Of a DNA stretch of 64,000 nucleotides, positions 9,140 to 18,061 are shown piece by piece. The DNA is from Chloroflexota bacterium (lineage in GTDB: Bacteria; Chloroflexota; Anaerolineae; Anaerolineales; UBA4823). The translations under genes were made by a program, and so were the position numbers. Within the stretch, counting starts at the first letter, position 1; each line of letters begins with the position of its first letter. The stretch spans positions 45,610-109,609 of the forward strand of contig JAAYXE010000118.1 in the NCBI GenBank assembly GCA_012516075.1. Direction: 5' to 3'. The notes under the pieces were generated by a model. It saw only the letters and a program-made list of their open reading frames with translations, made no database searches and was not told the origin of the DNA.

Positions 9140-10096
9140 TTACTTACGGCGGATTTCGTCCTGCAGTTCCAGAATAAGCCCGCGCACCGAATGCAGGATG
9201 AACCCTACCGCCAGGAGCAAGCTGCCAAGGATGGTGAGCAGGACGCTGATCATGGCATAACCGACCGCCAGCTCCAGCTTCTTGCGGTAGATATCCACAA
9301 CCACACCGCCCCAGATCAGACCGGCCAGCAGGATGGTGAACCCGATCACGCTGAAGAAAAGCAGCGGGCGGTACTGACCGATCAGGCGCAGGATGCCGTT
9401 TAACACCATCACCCCGTGCACGATAACGCTGCGCTTCGGCCTGTCCGGATATTTAATGGTGACCGGAACCTCCTCTGTCCGCAGCCCGTGCTGTTTGACC
9501 AGGAACTGCATTTCCGATTCCACCGAAAAACCGCTGGACTGAAAAGAGATCACCTCCAGCGCCCGGGGAGAAAAGGCGCGAAAGCCGCTCTGCGAATCGC
9601 TGGAGGTCACGCCCGATGCCGCGCTCGTGAGCAGGTTAAAAGCCCAGTGGCCCCAGATGCGGTGCCGGGGAGTCTCTGTGCTGGCGTTCAGGTAGCGCGA
9701 GCCGATCACGATATCCGCCTGGCCCTTCAAAATGGGAGCAGCGATGCGCTCGATCTCTGCGGGTGAGTGCTGTCCATCGGCATCCAGTGTGACGACGGCA
9801 TCCGGATGCTGGGCCAGGGCCGCCCGCAGCGCGGTGTTCAAAGCCGCGCCTTTGCCGCGGTTCTCCTGATGGCAGATCACCTGAGCGCCGGCCAGCTGCG
9901 CCAGATGGGCGGTGTCATCCGTCGAGCCGTCATCCACGACGATCACCGTTCGGCAGTACTGCCGGGTGCTGAGGACCATACTGCCGATAAATCGCCCTTC
10001 ATTATAGGCCGGGATCACCGCAATGACGTTGTAGGCTGACAGGTCAATCTGCGCGTCTTCTCCGGCAGCTTTGGATAAGGACAGAGTACCATTCAC
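9140..10096 (-). CDS. Family 2 glycosyltransferase of the polyprenyl-phosphate sugar synthase type, with C-terminal membrane anchor
   Basis: The 318-residue protein has a DPM-synthase-like GT2 domain: VIAVIPAYNEGRFIG, VVDDGSTDDT, GKGAALNTAL and the DADGQH metal-binding motif near residue 105. Two hydrophobic helices follow from about 235 to 300. Such enzymes load a sugar from a nucleotide donor onto undecaprenyl phosphate on the inner face of the membrane. The neighbouring GT-C-like protein is the natural user of such a donor on the outer face. This pairing supports a surface glycosylation or glycolipid pathway, but the substrate is inferred only. Confidence 0.87.
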   Translation of the reverse strand: MNGTLSLSKAAGEDAQIDLSAYNVIAVIPAYNEGRFIGSMVLSTRQYCRTVIVVDDGSTDDTAHLAQLAGAQVICHQENRGKGAALNTALRAALAQHPDAVVTLDADGQHSPAEIERIAAPILKGQADIVIGSRYLNASTETPRHRIWGHWAFNLLTSAASGVTSSDSQSGFRAFSPRALEVISFQSSGFSVESEMQFLVKQHGLRTEEVPVTIKYPDRPKRSVIVHGVMVLNGILRLIGQYRPLLFFSVIGFTILLAGLIWGGVVVDIYRKKLELAVGYAMISVLLTILGSLLLAVGFILHSVRGLILELQDEIRRK

Positions 10097-10121
10097 TGCT
10101 TATTTCCCTTATTCGAACATC

Positions 10122-12803
10122 TCAAGGTGAGGCGCAGCTCCACTGCTCCACCTGCTGGCCCACCAGGATATCTCCGGGCTCGTCGAGGAACGCAACCAGA
10201 TACGCCTGCAGATAGCCCTCCTCCAGATCTTCGCCGATTCTGCAGCCCATCACAAAGACATCCGCAGCGTTCGGAAAATATTCCGGGGCCTTCCTGAGCG
10301 GCAGGATGACCTGCACCTTGTCGGGGGCCAGCATAAAGCCCAGACGGGGATAATCTCTCACCAGGTACACCGGCCAGCGAACAGACAGCTCGCCGCGGTT
10401 CGCCGGGTAGTGGCGGGGATAGAGCGCGCGCCCGATGTACGCCTCAGCGCCATCTTCGGCCAGCATCCGCTCGAGCGCGTCCCGGTCAATGCCGGCTGCG
10501 GCCAGCAGGCCTTCTTCGTCGAGATCATCTATGACCGCTTCCACGGTCAGGCCTGCGTAGCGATCCTCTATTACACGCTCGGCAACCGGCAGCGAGGCGG
10601 TGAACAGGAAGAACAGCGCCCCCGCCAGCGCCACCGTCTTCCAGGGGAACCCTGTTTCTCCGGGCAGAGGAGCCGGGACAGTCTCCACGCCAGGGGCTGC
10701 TGCGGGGATGCGCCGGTTGCTGAAGAGCATCCCGACCCAGAAAAGAACCTGTACCAGCCCAACCGTATAGAACAGCATTCCCACCCAATCGACTGGCAGG
10801 TTGAAGCGCCAGCCCGAAAGCCGTGTGCCGGCGTTGCCCCAATTGTAAAGGAAAGCGATCAGCAGCGGGGCGACTGCAGCCATGCGCGCCTGTTCCCAGC
10901 TTACCGCCACGCCCAGGCCCACCAGCAGCAGGGTTACGGTCACCGGGAGCCAGATGGCTGAGAAATCCATGTCCCATTCACCGCTCCAGTACGGGACGCT
11001 TCTCACATAGGAGTTGACCGAGCAGCACTGCTCCCAGAAAGAGAGCCAGAACAGGCCCGAGCAGGGGTTGTAGGCCGCGCCGCCAAAAGCTGCCGGCAGC
11101 GGATACGATGTGGGCAGGACAAAGAGGCTGGCAATATGATTGTTCACATAATGCCCGCTGATGACGTTGAATGTCCGCAGCGGTTGGGCCAGCAAGCCGG
11201 CCAGGATCAGCTCTCGCCGGCGCCCGTCGTATTCCGCTCTCGTCTCACCCGGCTGGGGCGCTACATCTTCAGCGATAAAGTCGTCGAAGCGGAAAATCAC
11301 ACCGGACGGTTCGGGGTCGGAGAGCACCGAGTTGACCGTCGTCAGAGAGCGGATATTCCACGGCAGCAGACTGGCTGCCATCCCGGCCACCAGCAGCAGG
11401 CTGCCCTGCAGCCAGAGCGCCGGCCTGCGGCGGAACGCGAGCCAGCCCAGCACCGGCAGGACCGGCAGAATCAAAACGATCTGGGTGCGCACCAGCAGAC
11501 AGATCCCCAGGAACCCGCCTGCCAGGAAGGGGGAGGCTTTCTTCTCCTGCGGGGCTTTCAACCAGGCAGCCGTAAACAGACAGAAGAGAATGACGCCCAG
11601 TTGAGCCGGCAGGTCCGACATGTACATTTTTGAGTTGGATACGTCGATCTGGCCGGCAAGCTGCAGGGAGTTCATCTCGTGGAAGATAGACAGCAGGCCC
11701 ACCAGGATCCCCGACAGGCGGTGGTGAAGGGTCTTCCCCAGCAGATAAAGCAGGGGCGAGATGAGCGCCAGGACCATGACCTGCCATTTGATCACACTCT
11801 CGTAGCTGATCCCGCTGACAGCCTGCGCCAGGGCCAGGAAACCCGAATAAACCGGACGGATCACGTCCGGCTCAAAACCCCTGCCCAGCAGCAGCCGCTG
11901 GGCAGACATGTCGTAATGGATCGAATCTGAGTAGGGGAAGTACTCCTGCGCCGGCAGCCTGGGTTTGGGGTTAAACCAGCTCGCTTTAAGCGGCTGCGCA
12001 TTCCACAGCCAGACGGCCCCGGCCCAGAGCAGTAAACAGATTAATGCGTCGACTGCAAATTCCCGGGCCTTCAGGCCGTCCTGCGGCCGCAGCCGCTTCC
12101 AGGCCAGGATCACAAGTTTTCCCACAGCAACCAGTACGAACGCCAGGGCCGCGCCCAGCAGCACCTGCGAGGCCAGCAGCGGCACCCCGGGCACGCCCCA
12201 GTCCACCGGATCCGGATGCAGCCCGATGCCGGTCAGCGCGATGAGCAGCACGATCAGGAGGATCACACCCAGGGCAACGGCAAAGGTGCGCAAAATCCCC
12301 CTTTCAGAGGCAAAGGCGCTCAGGCTGAGACCGTGCCGCAGCACGCGCACGCTGACCAGCGTTTGAATGCCCAGAAGCGCAAACCACAGGAGATGAGGGG
12401 TCAGGATATAGACGATGCAGAGCTCAACAAAAGAGCTGGAGATGTTGAAGGAAACGGGCAGAAAGTAAAGCGCGCTGGCGCTGCCCACCGCCAGCAGAAA
12501 AACCAGACCCCAGTAAACTGGCTCCCTGGACAGCCAAATGGAAACCCGCTGGACAATGGGAAGGATGCGTGCGGGGTGCTGCCAGGCCAGCCAGGCAAAG
12601 CCTGCGCACAGCAGCAGGCTGATAAGAAAAAGAAGAAGGAGCGGGAGAGAAAGGGCAGGAGACCAGGACAGCGGATTGCGGCCGGCGGTCAGCAGTCCAA
12701 CCGCCATGAGCGCAATCCCTTCGATTACAGCGAGTGAAAAGTACAGCCGGACGATGCGCAGAATGCGTTGACTATCCAAAGTAGTACCTGATCTGAAAGT
12801 CAA
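10122..12803 (-). CDS. Large polytopic membrane protein, probable GT-C (ArnT/PMT-like) glycosyltransferase
   Basis: The 893-residue protein has about twelve or more hydrophobic helices, two hydrophilic loops and a C-terminal soluble domain of roughly 190 residues. A DSIHYDMSAQRLL segment around residues 292-304 sits in a non-cytoplasmic loop. It resembles the acidic catalytic loop of GT-C enzymes that use polyprenyl-phosphate sugars. The gene is first in an operon with a DPM-type GT2 and a GT2. The longest frame starts at a TTG (12803), 22 nt from an extended -10 box, with no strong ribosome site. A TTG at 12779 is an alternative. The family assignment is by topology and context. Confidence 0.7.
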   Translation of the reverse strand: MTFRSGTTLDSQRILRIVRLYFSLAVIEGIALMAVGLLTAGRNPLSWSPALSLPLLLLFLISLLLCAGFAWLAWQHPARILPIVQRVSIWLSREPVYWGLVFLLAVGSASALYFLPVSFNISSSFVELCIVYILTPHLLWFALLGIQTLVSVRVLRHGLSLSAFASERGILRTFAVALGVILLIVLLIALTGIGLHPDPVDWGVPGVPLLASQVLLGAALAFVLVAVGKLVILAWKRLRPQDGLKAREFAVDALICLLLWAGAVWLWNAQPLKASWFNPKPRLPAQEYFPYSDSIHYDMSAQRLLLGRGFEPDVIRPVYSGFLALAQAVSGISYESVIKWQVMVLALISPLLYLLGKTLHHRLSGILVGLLSIFHEMNSLQLAGQIDVSNSKMYMSDLPAQLGVILFCLFTAAWLKAPQEKKASPFLAGGFLGICLLVRTQIVLILPVLPVLGWLAFRRRPALWLQGSLLLVAGMAASLLPWNIRSLTTVNSVLSDPEPSGVIFRFDDFIAEDVAPQPGETRAEYDGRRRELILAGLLAQPLRTFNVISGHYVNNHIASLFVLPTSYPLPAAFGGAAYNPCSGLFWLSFWEQCCSVNSYVRSVPYWSGEWDMDFSAIWLPVTVTLLLVGLGVAVSWEQARMAAVAPLLIAFLYNWGNAGTRLSGWRFNLPVDWVGMLFYTVGLVQVLFWVGMLFSNRRIPAAAPGVETVPAPLPGETGFPWKTVALAGALFFLFTASLPVAERVIEDRYAGLTVEAVIDDLDEEGLLAAAGIDRDALERMLAEDGAEAYIGRALYPRHYPANRGELSVRWPVYLVRDYPRLGFMLAPDKVQVILPLRKAPEYFPNAADVFVMGCRIGEDLEEGYLQAYLVAFLDEPGDILVGQQVEQWSCASP

Positions 12804-12824
12804 ATCCCGGGAAACCGGCCTGAA

Positions 12825-12833
12825 ATTATATCA
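12825..12833 (-). promoter_or_regulatory. Extended -10 promoter of the glycosyltransferase operon
   Basis: On the minus strand the box reads TGATATAAT (TGn plus TATAAT). The predicted start is near 12818, giving a leader of about 15 nt before the TTG start. No convincing -35 is seen, as expected for an extended -10. Confidence 0.55.
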
Positions 12834-13205
12834 CAGCGGCCCGGTGACACTGGTCCAGTTCGTGACCATAGGGCAGCGCATCGTTTGGATGCATATCCTG
12901 CTGTGGGCACGCGATGAGAATGGGGCGCCGTTCACGGGCAGGCTGTTCATCAGGCCGATGTTCGTATCCGTCATTACGGTGGGTTTTGATTATTTGAGCA
13001 ATACGGAGCGCAAATTTTCATACCCATCTCGGTCGATTTAACAGGAATATTTGCCGTAAAGCAACGGCGCTGCGGCGAGAGCCAGTTTTCCTCTTTCAGG
13101 TGAAAGACTCCGAGGAATACAGAGCAGTTCAATTTCTAGGTGTAAGCAGTGGCGATGGAAGTAATAATAAACGATTTAGGGAGCTGCCTGGCGAGGGAAT
13201 CAGTT
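12834..13205. other. Intergenic region without a supported gene
   Basis: No reading frame here has a ribosome site and protein-like composition. The only distinct element is a 14-bp palindrome CTTTCAGGTGAAAG at 13093-13106. Its core recurs at 19475-19488 upstream of the multihaem cytochrome operon. The minus-strand leader of the glycosyltransferase operon begins at the left edge. Confidence 0.5.
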
Positions 13206-13238
13206 GGGGGTGATGGACAGGACCTGTCCTTCACCCCC
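13206..13238 (-). terminator. Strong hairpin downstream of the small hypothetical gene
   Basis: Arms 13206-13221 and 13223-13238 form a GC-rich stem of about 15 bp with one mismatch. It lies about 30 nt past the stop of the minus-strand gene. No T tract follows, so it is either a weak terminator or a 3' protective hairpin. Confidence 0.45.
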
Positions 13239-13268
13239 AGAGCTTCAAAAGCAGCAGCCGGCGCCGGA

Positions 13269-13748
13269 TCAGGCGTGCCGCTCGATTGTGAAAGCGCCCA
13301 TGCGGCAGAACTCGCAGACAGCGACAATGGCGCCGATTCCGGGCAGCGGGGGGAAGTAGCGCCGGAAGCGGCTGAAACCCGGAAGATCCAGAAAACCGGG
13401 ATCCGGTTCCGGTTCGTAATCCAGAAAAGCCTGCTCCAGGGCATCGGCCAGATTGAGAGCGTCTTCCAGTGTAACTGCACGTACATCTTTTTCACGTAGA
13501 GAACTGCCGCCGCGGTCCAGCGGTGCATACTGTTCTCCACCATTTGAAACAGAGCTGGAATCCAGACACCACTCCGGAGATACAGTCCCCATCGGGTTCC
13601 AGCCGTATTCTTCAGCCAGTTCCAGAAGACTGAACCAGGCGCTGCTGCTGATGCTGATCGTTTTCCTGGGGTTGTTCAAGTTTCTCAGTCGTAACGCCAC
13701 AATTAAGTTCTCCTCCGACTTCAGTCTCCCCTCCTCCGTCTTTCGCAT
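13269..13748 (-). CDS. Conserved-looking small hypothetical protein
   Basis: The protein is up to 159 residues, and I do not recognise a named family. It contains SSAWFSLLELAEEYGWNPMGT near residue 35 and RAVTLEDALNLADALEQAF near 92. A C-terminal CEFCRMGAFTIERH follows, with a CxxC pair. It has no signal peptide or membrane helix and looks like a single soluble alpha/beta domain. The start is uncertain. The first 16 codons of the long frame are purine-rich and include GGAGGA, so a GTG at 13700 is as likely as the ATG at 13748, giving 143 residues. It stands alone between a hairpin and a terminator. Confidence 0.6.
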   Translation of the reverse strand: MRKTEEGRLKSEENLIVALRLRNLNNPRKTISISSSAWFSLLELAEEYGWNPMGTVSPEWCLDSSSVSNGGEQYAPLDRGGSSLREKDVRAVTLEDALNLADALEQAFLDYEPEPDPGFLDLPGFSRFRRYFPPLPGIGAIVAVCEFCRMGAFTIERHA

Positions 13749-13808
13749 ACCATGATCGGCGTCCGGCGATCGATTGGGTGATACCCCCGGAACTCTCGCC
13801 TTTTCATG

Positions 13809-13844
13809 AAAAAAAGAAGGAGGGGCCGGGTAAGATACCCGGCC
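13809..13844 (-). terminator. Rho-independent terminator of the cytochrome-transporter-methyltransferase operon
   Basis: An 8-bp GC-rich stem (13824-13831 with 13837-13844) and 5-nt loop are followed on the minus strand by a run of seven T residues (13809-13815). It lies 82 nt after the methyltransferase stop. Confidence 0.85.
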
Positions 13845-13925
13845 TCACAGCATACCATTGTAACAGGTGATGATAACGGCTGACAACACCAGGAAATTTT
13901 TTTACTGATCCCCCGCCTGGGCTGT

Positions 13926-14792
13926 TCAGTTCGCTGCGGGCCTGTCCCAGTAAACCATCGCAGTACGGATACCCCTGGGCCAGACATAATTCTCGCCGTC
14001 AAACGTCAGTTCTTCCTTTAACCGGGAATAAATGTAATCATCGTATTCCGGGTTTTGCTTCAGCCCCAGGCGCTGCTTTACATCCTGCAGTGCATCCTCA
14101 AGGCTTTTGCTGGTCCATCCATCCCACAGGCCTTCATTACTAAATAGGACATTAGCATAAATGCCCTTCTGAATCAAGAGGTTATATAGAACAGGAAAAT
14201 CCGGGCTGTCGAAGGGATGTCCCAGAACCCGGCGCGCAAACTCGGCCATCAGAGCGTCCATTTCAGGCGCGATGACGAGCATAAAGCATGTTTTCAGGGT
14301 CTTTTCATTGAGCTGGTCGATGAACGGAGAGATTTCCCTGACGCCGTAAATCGCATGAGCACACAGCGTAAAATCGTGCTGTTCGACCTGCGCGGCGACC
14401 TCGGGCCAGTAACCGTGGACGATTTGAATACCGTCCTCCCCTTCGACAATCCCTTCGGCTGCCATTTCTTCCCGCATCACCTCCAGCATCGCAGCTGATG
14501 GGTCCACGGCGGTAACTCGCAGACCACATTTGGCTGCCAGGAGCGACCAGGCGCCTGTTCCCGCGCCAACATCCAGCAGGCTGGCGCCTTTCTTCTCCGA
14601 CACCCGGGCCAGGAAGAAATCACGAATGCTGTCTGGTTTCTGCCAGCGTTTGCGAACAGCTTCTGCAAACTTTCGAGCAGACTTCCGCCAGTGATCCTCC
14701 TGAGTTTCATCTTTTTCAAGCCAGCGATCGTTCAGGTCAACCAGATCTCTCCAGAAATCGATCCAATCGGGGACACTTTGCATGATACACAT
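13926..14792 (-). CDS. Class I SAM-dependent methyltransferase
   Basis: The 288-residue protein has the SAM-binding motif LLDVGAGTGAWSLLAA near residue 72, an acidic residue after strand 2 (VTAVDPSAAML) and a motif-II-like HDFTLCAHAIYGV segment. The substrate is not evident. It is the last gene of a minus-strand operon, 20 nt after the ATPase of an iron/cobalamin/haem-type ABC importer. This suggests a methylation linked to the imported compound, for example a tetrapyrrole or metallophore. That is inference from position only. ATG codons exist at 14792 and three codons further in, and either could be the start. Confidence 0.82.
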   Translation of the reverse strand: MCIMQSVPDWIDFWRDLVDLNDRWLEKDETQEDHWRKSARKFAEAVRKRWQKPDSIRDFFLARVSEKKGASLLDVGAGTGAWSLLAAKCGLRVTAVDPSAAMLEVMREEMAAEGIVEGEDGIQIVHGYWPEVAAQVEQHDFTLCAHAIYGVREISPFIDQLNEKTLKTCFMLVIAPEMDALMAEFARRVLGHPFDSPDFPVLYNLLIQKGIYANVLFSNEGLWDGWTSKSLEDALQDVKQRLGLKQNPEYDDYIYSRLKEELTFDGENYVWPRGIRTAMVYWDRPAAN

Positions 14793-14812
14793 CCTTTCAT
14801 ACTGCCGTCTGG

Positions 14813-15625
14813 TTAACGGGCGGAATACGTGCTCTGATCCCTGACCGCGACAAAGGTCCGCTGGTCAGAGCGGTGAACTTCGATTTCAACGCCATAGGTC
14901 TGACTGAGCAGTTCTTCGGACAGCATGTCACCTGACGGCCCGGCAGCGATGACCCGGCCGGCGCGCATCAAGATGACTGAACTGGCCACACCGGGGATCG
15001 AGTTTGGGTCGTGGGTGGTAAAAATCATCGTCTTGCCCTGCCGGCTCATGGCTTTCACCAGCTGGAGAATTTGATGCGTGTTGGGAAGGTCCAGGTGCGA
15101 GGTGGGCTCATCCAGTAACAGGATGGATGGCTGCTGAACCAGGACGCGCGCAAACGTGACCAGCTGCCGCTCTCCGCCGCTCAGGGTGGTCACCGAACGA
15201 TGTGCCATATCACCGATACCGAGCTGGGCCAGCGCCTGCACTGCCAGCTCATAATCGCGGTCGTCCGGAAGCTGCAGCAGCTTCAGATACGGAGCCCGAC
15301 CCATCAATACATATTCCAGCACCGGCAGGTCGAAGCTGAAATCATCCTCCTGGGCAACCAGCCCAATTTCGCGGCTCAGCTCACGACGGGAAAGGTCGTG
15401 CTGGTCTTTACCTTTGACAAGAATTTTCCCCCGGGTGGGAGTGAGCAGGCCCAGCAGCAGGTGCAGCAGAGTAGTTTTGCCGGAACCATTCGGCCCTAAG
15501 ATGGCCGTTACCGAGCCCGGATAAATTTCCAGTGAGACATTCTCCAGCGCATCCACTGAACTACCCGGGTAGCGAAAAGACATCGCTTGAATGACAATGT
15601 CGGCTTCTACAGAACCCATATCCAC
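14813..15625 (-). CDS. ABC transporter ATP-binding protein, FecE/BtuD type
   Basis: This 270-residue ATPase has Walker A GPNGSGKTTLL near residue 41, signature TLSGGERQLVTFARVL near 144, Walker B SILLLDEPTSHLDL and the switch His in FTTHDPNS. The length and sequence fit the iron-siderophore/haem/vitamin B12 importer family, which works as a dimer with two FecCD-type permeases. It begins 6 nt after the permease stop and precedes the methyltransferase. The substrate of such systems cannot be assigned from the ATPase. Confidence 0.93.
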   Translation of the reverse strand: MDMGSVEADIVIQAMSFRYPGSSVDALENVSLEIYPGSVTAILGPNGSGKTTLLHLLLGLLTPTRGKILVKGKDQHDLSRRELSREIGLVAQEDDFSFDLPVLEYVLMGRAPYLKLLQLPDDRDYELAVQALAQLGIGDMAHRSVTTLSGGERQLVTFARVLVQQPSILLLDEPTSHLDLPNTHQILQLVKAMSRQGKTMIFTTHDPNSIPGVASSVILMRAGRVIAAGPSGDMLSEELLSQTYGVEIEVHRSDQRTFVAVRDQSTYSAR

Positions 15626-15631
15626 CGCACT

Positions 15632-16702
15632 TTATTTGCGCTTTACAGACACGCCGCCACGCAGAAGCAGGAACAGGAATAGCGTAGCACCAAAGAACGA
15701 CGTGATGATGCCCAGGGGGATTTCTCCGGATAACACCGTACGGGCAGCGTTGTCGCCAAGCAGTACAAAAATCCCGCCGAGCAGCATGGATCCCGGCAGT
15801 GTCGTCTGGGCATCGGCTCCTAACAGCCGGCGGGTGATATGCGGCACAATCAGCCCCACCCAGCCAACCAGGCCAGCTTTGGACACGATGACTGCGGTCC
15901 CGGTGACCGCTGCCAGAAGCAGGACCAATCTCTCCCGGCCGGCGGAGACGCCCAGCGAAAAAATGGTTTCATCGCGCATGGCCAGCAGGTTCAGGCGCCA
16001 GCGCATCAGGTACATCACCACCAGGCAAATACAGGTGACCGGCAGTATCTGAATGACATCGGGCCAGGTGATGCTCCACAGACCGCCCATCAACCAGAAG
16101 GTGATATCGGGGAGCTGTTTGAGTGGGTCGGCCATGTATTTCAAAACACTGCCCCCGGCGGAAAACAGCGCCGAGACGGAAATACCCGCCAGCACCAGTC
16201 GTAAAATCCAGTCTCCCAGGCGGATGCGGCGGGCAAAAAAGTAAGATATCCCCAGACCCAGCATAGCGAAAAGTCCAGCGCACAGCTGGATCATCGCCGG
16301 TGAACCGCCGAGGGCGACAATGGCGAGCGAAGCGCCAAATCCGGCGCCCTGCGAAACACCCAGGAAGCCTGTGTCGACCAGCGGGTTGCGGAACACCATC
16401 TGCAGCACTGTGCCCGCAGCCGCCAGCACCATGCCGGTCAGAAAAGCGGCGATGATGCGCGGCAGGCGAATATGCAGCAGCAGCTGCAGCGCCCGCGGAT
16501 CATTCCAGAAAAGGCTCGGAGGTGTGATAAAGGGGACAGGATAGCGCCCCAGAAGCAGTGACAGTAAAAAAATCAACACCAGCACTGCCAGCAGCGTCCA
16601 GCCCCAGCGTTTTTTGCGGTAAGCAATGGTTACATCCGTCAATGTCTTCAGTTCCTTATCCACATTGCAAAGGACAGGTGAATGTGCGGGAATAATGATC
16701 AA
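15632..16702 (-). CDS. ABC transporter permease, FecCD/BtuC family
   Basis: The protein has up to 356 residues and about ten membrane helices. It carries the family segments LRLPRIIAAFLTGMVLAAAGTVLQ, NPLVDTGFLGVSQGAGFGASLA, and the C-terminal VGWVGLIVPHITRRLLG that forms the ATPase-coupling region. The first 25 residues of the longest frame are weakly supported. That frame opens with TTG at 16702. GTG at 16660 and TTG at 16645 are alternatives, with AAGGA between them. It transports iron chelates, haem or corrinoids across the inner membrane as a homodimer with the FecE-type ATPase. Confidence 0.9.
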   Translation of the reverse strand: MIIIPAHSPVLCNVDKELKTLTDVTIAYRKKRWGWTLLAVLVLIFLLSLLLGRYPVPFITPPSLFWNDPRALQLLLHIRLPRIIAAFLTGMVLAAAGTVLQMVFRNPLVDTGFLGVSQGAGFGASLAIVALGGSPAMIQLCAGLFAMLGLGISYFFARRIRLGDWILRLVLAGISVSALFSAGGSVLKYMADPLKQLPDITFWLMGGLWSITWPDVIQILPVTCICLVVMYLMRWRLNLLAMRDETIFSLGVSAGRERLVLLLAAVTGTAVIVSKAGLVGWVGLIVPHITRRLLGADAQTTLPGSMLLGGIFVLLGDNAARTVLSGEIPLGIITSFFGATLFLFLLLRGGVSVKRK

Positions 16703-16776
16703 CCCGGATGGAAGGGGGAAAGGTGTTCACCGCTAATGAAATGGCCGTAACTGACCAGAATGAAATACGATCCGTG

Positions 16777-16816
16777 GCAATCCGGCCAGGCGCATTTGCG
16801 TACCTGGCCGGATTGC
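16777..16816 (-). repeat. Intercistronic 14-bp perfect hairpin between binding-protein and permease genes
   Basis: Arms 16777-16790 and 16803-16816 are perfectly complementary, and the loop itself contains a 4-bp mini-stem. It lies 16 nt past the binding-protein stop. No T tract follows, so it probably stabilises the upstream mRNA or gives partial termination, which would let the binding protein be made in excess over the permease. Confidence 0.65.
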
Positions 16817-16832
16817 ACTCACAGGCTGGGCA

Positions 16833-18050
16833 TTAGAGCCCTGTTCGGATGGCGGATAGAATTACGTTTTCAATTGTGGCATCGTCCATACCGTACAACG
16901 TGCTGTAGAACTCGAATACCTCCTGCCGGATGTCCACATCGGGGAACAGGTCGGGGTGGAGGGTCTTAGCAACCCAGGTGGTGCCCAGGATCCAGCGCAC
17001 ATCGGGGGTATCCCAACCGTAAATATCGGACGGCATCGCATAAAGCTGGTCGTTCTTCACGGCCGAGAGGCCAGCCCACAGCGGATCGGCCTTCAGAGTT
17101 TCGAGCAGCTCTACCGGGTCGATGGTGTACCACACGATGACGATGATCTTCTCCGGGTCCCAACTGGTTATCTGTTCGATATTGGTGATGTTCCAGCCTG
17201 TCTCGTTGGATACTTCGGGCAGCCAGATGGGGTTCCCGCCGCCGTTCTGCACGTGAATGGTCTGCATCCATCCTGGAGGCGGGACCTGCGAGGCCACTTC
17301 TCCGCCGCGGTCCGAGTATTCCACCATCAACACAGTGGGTTTCTCATCTTCTGCCAGTGTCGAGGTCTTCTCAAGGATGCGGTCCAGCTTTTCCTGATAG
17401 AACGCCTGGATTTCTTTCGCACGCTCCGGGTTGCCAAAGATGATGCCCAGGTTCTCAATATCGACCACATACTGCTCGGGGGTTTCGAGACCGAGATAGA
17501 CGGTCGGGATGCCCAGCAGCTCCAGCGAGGCATCGATCTGGCCGGGGGCCAGGCCTTTCATGATCACCAGATCCGGATTGAGCGCAGCCACCTGTTCAGG
17601 CCCGGGGTTGGCTTCCAGAACGGGGACCTGATCAAAGCCATCGATGATGGCGCTGAGGAAATCACTGGCCGTTTCGCCGCGCTTCTCAATCCCTGCAACC
17701 CGGTCCTTCGCCTCGGGGAACATGTAAGCAGCGTGCAGAGGCATATAGACGCCGCGCCCGATGTACACAATCCGCTCCTGCAGGTTTTCCAGAACCACTT
17801 CACGCCCGGCCGCGTCGGTCAGCCTGATCGGCAGGGGTTCTTCAGTAGGATCAGGGGTGGGTTCCTCTGTAGGTGGGGGCGGCGCTTCCGTCTTCGTTGG
17901 TTCAACCGGCGCCTGGGTGGGAGGCAGGGTGGCCGTTGCAGGGGGCTCAGTGGGCGGCGCTGCCGTTGGAGCAGCCTGCTGGGCACACCCGGACAGCAGC
18001 ATTGCAGCCATTAAGGCTGCAGCTAAGAGGAAAGCGGTTATCTTCTTCAT
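16833..18050 (-). CDS. FecB/BtuF-type substrate-binding lipoprotein
   Basis: The lipoprotein signal is KKITAFLLAAALMAAMLLSGC, with Cys as the lipidated residue. A Pro/Thr/Glu-rich linker of about 55 residues follows, and then a type III periplasmic binding domain (PF01497-like). That domain runs from ITLTDAAGREV-like RLTDAAGREVVLENLQERIVYIG to a C-terminal YGWDTPDVRWILG and EFYSTLYG. I prefer the ATG at 18050, directly after AGGAAGAG, over 18065, which overlaps the cytochrome stop. It captures the ligand for the FecC/FecE-type importer encoded downstream. The long linker is typical of lipoproteins in Chloroflexota. Iron chelate, haem and corrinoid are all possible ligands. Confidence 0.9.
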   Translation of the reverse strand: MKKITAFLLAAALMAAMLLSGCAQQAAPTAAPPTEPPATATLPPTQAPVEPTKTEAPPPPTEEPTPDPTEEPLPIRLTDAAGREVVLENLQERIVYIGRGVYMPLHAAYMFPEAKDRVAGIEKRGETASDFLSAIIDGFDQVPVLEANPGPEQVAALNPDLVIMKGLAPGQIDASLELLGIPTVYLGLETPEQYVVDIENLGIIFGNPERAKEIQAFYQEKLDRILEKTSTLAEDEKPTVLMVEYSDRGGEVASQVPPPGWMQTIHVQNGGGNPIWLPEVSNETGWNITNIEQITSWDPEKIIVIVWYTIDPVELLETLKADPLWAGLSAVKNDQLYAMPSDIYGWDTPDVRWILGTTWVAKTLHPDLFPDVDIRQEVFEFYSTLYGMDDATIENVILSAIRTGL

Positions 18051-18061
18051 ATCTCTTCCTT

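Noticed and set aside
12844..13041. A 65-codon plus-strand frame in the intergenic region
   Set aside because: No ribosome site, no protein-like pattern, and it overlaps the likely promoter region of the minus-strand operon.
13149..13499. A 116-codon plus-strand frame opposite the small hypothetical gene
   Set aside because: It spans the hairpin at 13206-13238 and has a compositionally biased product; the minus frame is more protein-like.
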